NCBI GenBank assembly: GCA_964441285.1
Contig: CAYTUK010000012.1
Coordinates: forward strand, 1-64,000
Source: S010-25 sp964441285
GTDB lineage: Bacteria > Pseudomonadota > Gammaproteobacteria > SZUA-229
Reading direction: 5' to 3'
Length of the DNA: 64,000 nt
Position 1 is the stretch's first letter, and every line of letters starts with the position of its first letter. The notes beneath the pieces are model-generated. The model worked only from the letters and a program-made list of their open reading frames with translations. It was not told the origin of the DNA and ran no database searches. Both the position numbers and the translations under genes were made by a program. Of the stretch, positions 61,875-64,000 are shown piece by piece.

Positions 61875-62777
61875 TTAATAGTTACGTTGGACAATATAAG
61901 CGGATAGCTGCCTTAATGTGTCTGCTCTGTTCCCAAGCGGGATAAGATAGTCAATTGCCATTTCATGTTGTTCCAGTGCGCGTTGCTTTGATGTTTCCAG
62001 ACCTAATATAGCGGGAAAAGTGGGTTTTGACTGTTTCTCATCGGAACCCTGCGGTTTACCCAGCGTTTCGGTGTCGGCTGTCACATCAAGGATATCATCC
62101 TGAATCTGAAAAGATAGTCCGATACAGTGTGCATAGTTGCCTAAAATAGTCAGCTCTTCATCACTGATACTGGCGTTGCACATTGCGCCTAGTAAAATAC
62201 TGGCTCGAATTAATGCGCCAGTTTTGAGCTGGTGCATGGACTTAAGCTGCGCCAGTGTAAGCACTTTACCCACCGAGGCAAGATCGACCGCCTGACCGCC
62301 TGCCATACCCTGTGCGCCACTGGCTTCAGTCAGTAGTCGGAGCATCGCCAGCCGATTTTCAGGGGTAAGTATTTCAGGTTGTTGACGGGCCAGAATTTCG
62401 TAGGCCAGTGCCTGTAGTGCATCCCCTGCGAGCATGGCGGTGGCTTCGTCAAATGCAATGTGGCAGGTTAGCCGACCGCGGCGCAGGTTGTCGTTATCCA
62501 TTGCAGGCAGGTCGTCATGAATAAGTGAATAAGCGTGAATCATTTCGACGGCACACGCAGGTATATCGAGGATGTCAGAGTTCACGCCCATTGCTTCACC
62601 CGCAGCATAGACCATTGCCGGGCGAATGCGTTTACCGCCACCGATGACAGAATAGCGGATAGCTTCAGCAAGTTGATGTTCGGGCGGGTCTTCGACAGGC
62701 AGGTAGCGATCTAACGCAACATCAACCCGTTGCTGGTAATTTGCCAGTGTTGTTTTGAAAAGGGGTGTTGTTGGCAT
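61875..62777 (-). CDS. ispA: (2E,6E)-farnesyl diphosphate synthase
   Basis: IspA joins DMAPP and IPP to farnesyl diphosphate for undecaprenyl, quinone and other lipids. The 300-residue protein has the first aspartate-rich motif DDLPAMDND near residue 92 and the second DDILDVTAD near residue 225. Its ATG overlaps the xseB stop (TAATG). Confidence 0.97.
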   Translation of the reverse strand: MPTTPLFKTTLANYQQRVDVALDRYLPVEDPPEHQLAEAIRYSVIGGGKRIRPAMVYAAGEAMGVNSDILDIPACAVEMIHAYSLIHDDLPAMDNDNLRRGRLTCHIAFDEATAMLAGDALQALAYEILARQQPEILTPENRLAMLRLLTEASGAQGMAGGQAVDLASVGKVLTLAQLKSMHQLKTGALIRASILLGAMCNASISDEELTILGNYAHCIGLSFQIQDDILDVTADTETLGKPQGSDEKQSKPTFPAILGLETSKQRALEQHEMAIDYLIPLGNRADTLRQLSAYIVQRNY

Positions 62778-63007
62778 TACTCATCCAGTGTTAAATCGTG
62801 TTCAATCAATTTGCCATTTTTTTCTACCAGTTCCTTTACTTTAAGTTCTGCGTTTTGCAATGCCTGTTGGCATTCACTGCTTAGGGCGATGCCCTTTTCA
62901 AAACGTTTGAGGGATTCTTCCAGGCTCAGATTACCCTGTTCCATGTCGTCGACAAGGGTTTCTAGCTCAGCCAGTGCTTTTTCAAAATGGGGGGTCTTTT
63001 TAGCCAT
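62777..63007 (-). CDS. xseB: Exodeoxyribonuclease VII small subunit
   Basis: XseB is the small subunit of the exonuclease VII single-strand nuclease. 76 residues from the ATG at 63007 (MAKKTPHFEKALAELETLV), which is the family start; the frame extends five codons more. Typical signature: NLSLEESLKRFEKGIAL. First gene of the xseB-ispA-dxs operon. Confidence 0.95.
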   Translation of the reverse strand: MAKKTPHFEKALAELETLVDDMEQGNLSLEESLKRFEKGIALSSECQQALQNAELKVKELVEKNGKLIEHDLTLDE

Positions 63008-63062
63008 AGTGCATTTTAGCAAACTATTGGATACTTGATATAGCTCTATAGTTATGGATATA

Positions 63063-63181
63063 TTACTGAAACAGATAAAAAGGCGACCTGGTGTTCAAGA
63101 CACGCTGTCAATACCGCCATGTAACCTCGATACCCGCATCCCTGCGGTTGATGGTTTTGAACATATCCATTCTGTTAGTAA
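63063..63181 (+). repeat. Palindromic repeat, copy D
   Basis: 119 bases with ends TTACTGA and TTAGTAA. The left arm is full length but changed, and the right arm has lost about 13-15 bases, so pairing is weaker. The head keeps the CCGCA-TCCC-TGCGG mini-hairpin. It lies between the xseB start and the radA stop, ending one base before the latter. Confidence 0.85.
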
Positions 63182-63182
63182 C

Positions 63183-64000
63183 TTATATCGAGTTAAGCGC
63201 CTCTAAAGCTTCTGCCAGTGTTTCCACACGGTATACGGTAAAATCTGATGGAGAAGCTTTGGGTGCATTGCTTTTGGGGCAGATACAATGGGTAAAACCC
63301 TGTTGCGCTGCCTGGCGGATGCGTTCCAGACCATTGGGTACCGCTCGAATCTCGCCTGAAAGCCCGACTTCCCCAAAAGCCATCCAGCTTTGTGGAATGG
63401 TTCGATTCTGGAATGAGGAAACCATGGATAATACTAAAGGCAAATCGGTGCTGGGATCGGAAATTTTTAGTCCACCGACGAGGTTGACGTAAAGCTCCTG
63501 GTCAAATATTGCCAGATTTCCATGGCGCATCAAGATAGCAACCAGCATATTGAGTCGATTTTGATCTAAGCCCACTGCCAGTCGTCGGGGATTACCCTGG
63601 CTTGATTCTACGACTAAAGACTGAATTTCAACGAGCATCGAGCGCGAGCCTTCCCATAATGAGGCAACCATCGAGCCGGGGGTAGACTGCCGGCTTCTGT
63701 TCAGAAAAATAGCTGATGGATCGGTGACGGCTTTGAGATAGCCATTATCTGGCATCATCGCCAGTATGCCGAGTTCGTTGATTGAACCAAATCGATTTTT
63801 CTGTGCGCGGAGTTCTCGAAAACGTGAGCCTTCCATAACCAGTAGATGCATCATAACATCGGCAATATGTTCAACCACTCGCGGCCCGGCGACATTTCCA
63901 TCTTTTGTGGTATGACAAATAACGATCATCGCCACATTATTCTGCTTGGCGTACTGGGTTAAGGCGTGGGCGCATTCCCTTAACTGGGTTACACCGCCCG
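63183..64000 (-). CDS. radA: DNA repair protein RadA, 5' part outside window
   Basis: RadA (Sms) is a RecA-like helicase promoting branch migration in recombinational repair. The visible C-terminal 270 or so residues include the ICHTTKDG switch region, the RadA-specific KNRFG motif (SHKNRFG-type, here AQKNRFGSINELG), and the Lon-like domain (NPRRLAVGLDQNRLNML, FGEVGLSGEIRAVP). The frame runs off the right edge; the zinc finger and Walker A are not seen. Confidence 0.96.
   Translation of the reverse strand, partial: GGVTQLRECAHALTQYAKQNNVAMIVICHTTKDGNVAGPRVVEHIADVMMHLLVMEGSRFRELRAQKNRFGSINELGILAMMPDNGYLKAVTDPSAIFLNRSRQSTPGSMVASLWEGSRSMLVEIQSLVVESSQGNPRRLAVGLDQNRLNMLVAILMRHGNLAIFDQELYVNLVGGLKISDPSTDLPLVLSMVSSFQNRTIPQSWMAFGEVGLSGEIRAVPNGLERIRQAAQQGFTHCICPKSNAPKASPSDFTVYRVETLAEALEALNSI

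Noticed and set aside
1..64000. CRISPR arrays, prophage or insertion-sequence transposases
   Set aside because: No direct-repeat arrays with spacers and no transposase, integrase or phage genes were seen; the dispersed repeats are palindromic and non-coding.

Overview
The window is a chromosomal segment of a free-living gammaproteobacterium of moderate to low GC. This rests on gene order and protein families: tuf, tRNA-Trp, secE, nusG, rplKAJL, rpoBC; the complete str-S10-spc-alpha ribosomal supercluster; uvrA/MFS/ssb; gcvR-bcp divergent from dapA-bamC; xseB-ispA-dxs; and an Escherichia-type YcaO. No genus can be named from the sequence alone.

Bases 1-31219 are almost wholly translation and transcription machinery on the + strand. 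They hold the 3' end of one tuf gene, tRNA-Trp, secE-nusG, rplK-rplA-rplJ-rplL-rpoB-rpoC, rpsL-rpsG-fusA-tuf, then rpsJ through rplQ, including secY, rpmJ and rpoA. Candidate control sites lie in the larger gaps: an L1-type leader before rplK, an L10-type leader before rplJ, a near-consensus promoter with an attenuator-like hairpin before rpsL, an extended -10 promoter in the 318-base gap between rpsJ and rplC, and a promoter before rpsM. A Rho-independent terminator closes the block after rplQ.

Bases 31336-34627 carry an apparent envelope-signalling cassette: ECF sigma factor, zinc-finger membrane anti-sigma factor with a periplasmic domain, a secreted proline-rich repeat protein, and a TPR plus outer-membrane barrel protein. 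The next genes are uvrA (minus strand), a YajR-like MFS transporter, ssb, a DUF2058 protein, an ArnT-like glycosyltransferase, a 36-residue membrane peptide, motA-motB, proS, a DUF4124 protein, a LysR regulator, a small hypothetical protein and an AI-2E family permease.

Bases 49871-52537 form a porin / FMN-binding / PepSY membrane gene group. It has a Fur-box-like sequence over its promoter and may be an iron-linked extracytoplasmic electron-transfer module. Then come gcvR-bcp-ycaO (one tight minus-strand operon), a PilZ protein, dapA-bamC, queD-folE2 (queuosine precursor branch), xseB-ispA-dxs (isoprenoid precursors), and radA running off the right edge.

The most unusual structural signal is a family of palindromic repeats of about 132 bases, with four long copies and one collapsed copy, all between 42.5 and 63.2 kb. 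Their arms can form a near-perfect hairpin of about 28 bp. Three copies sit at 0-2 bases from the stop codon of a neighbouring gene, and one supplies the stop codon of motB.
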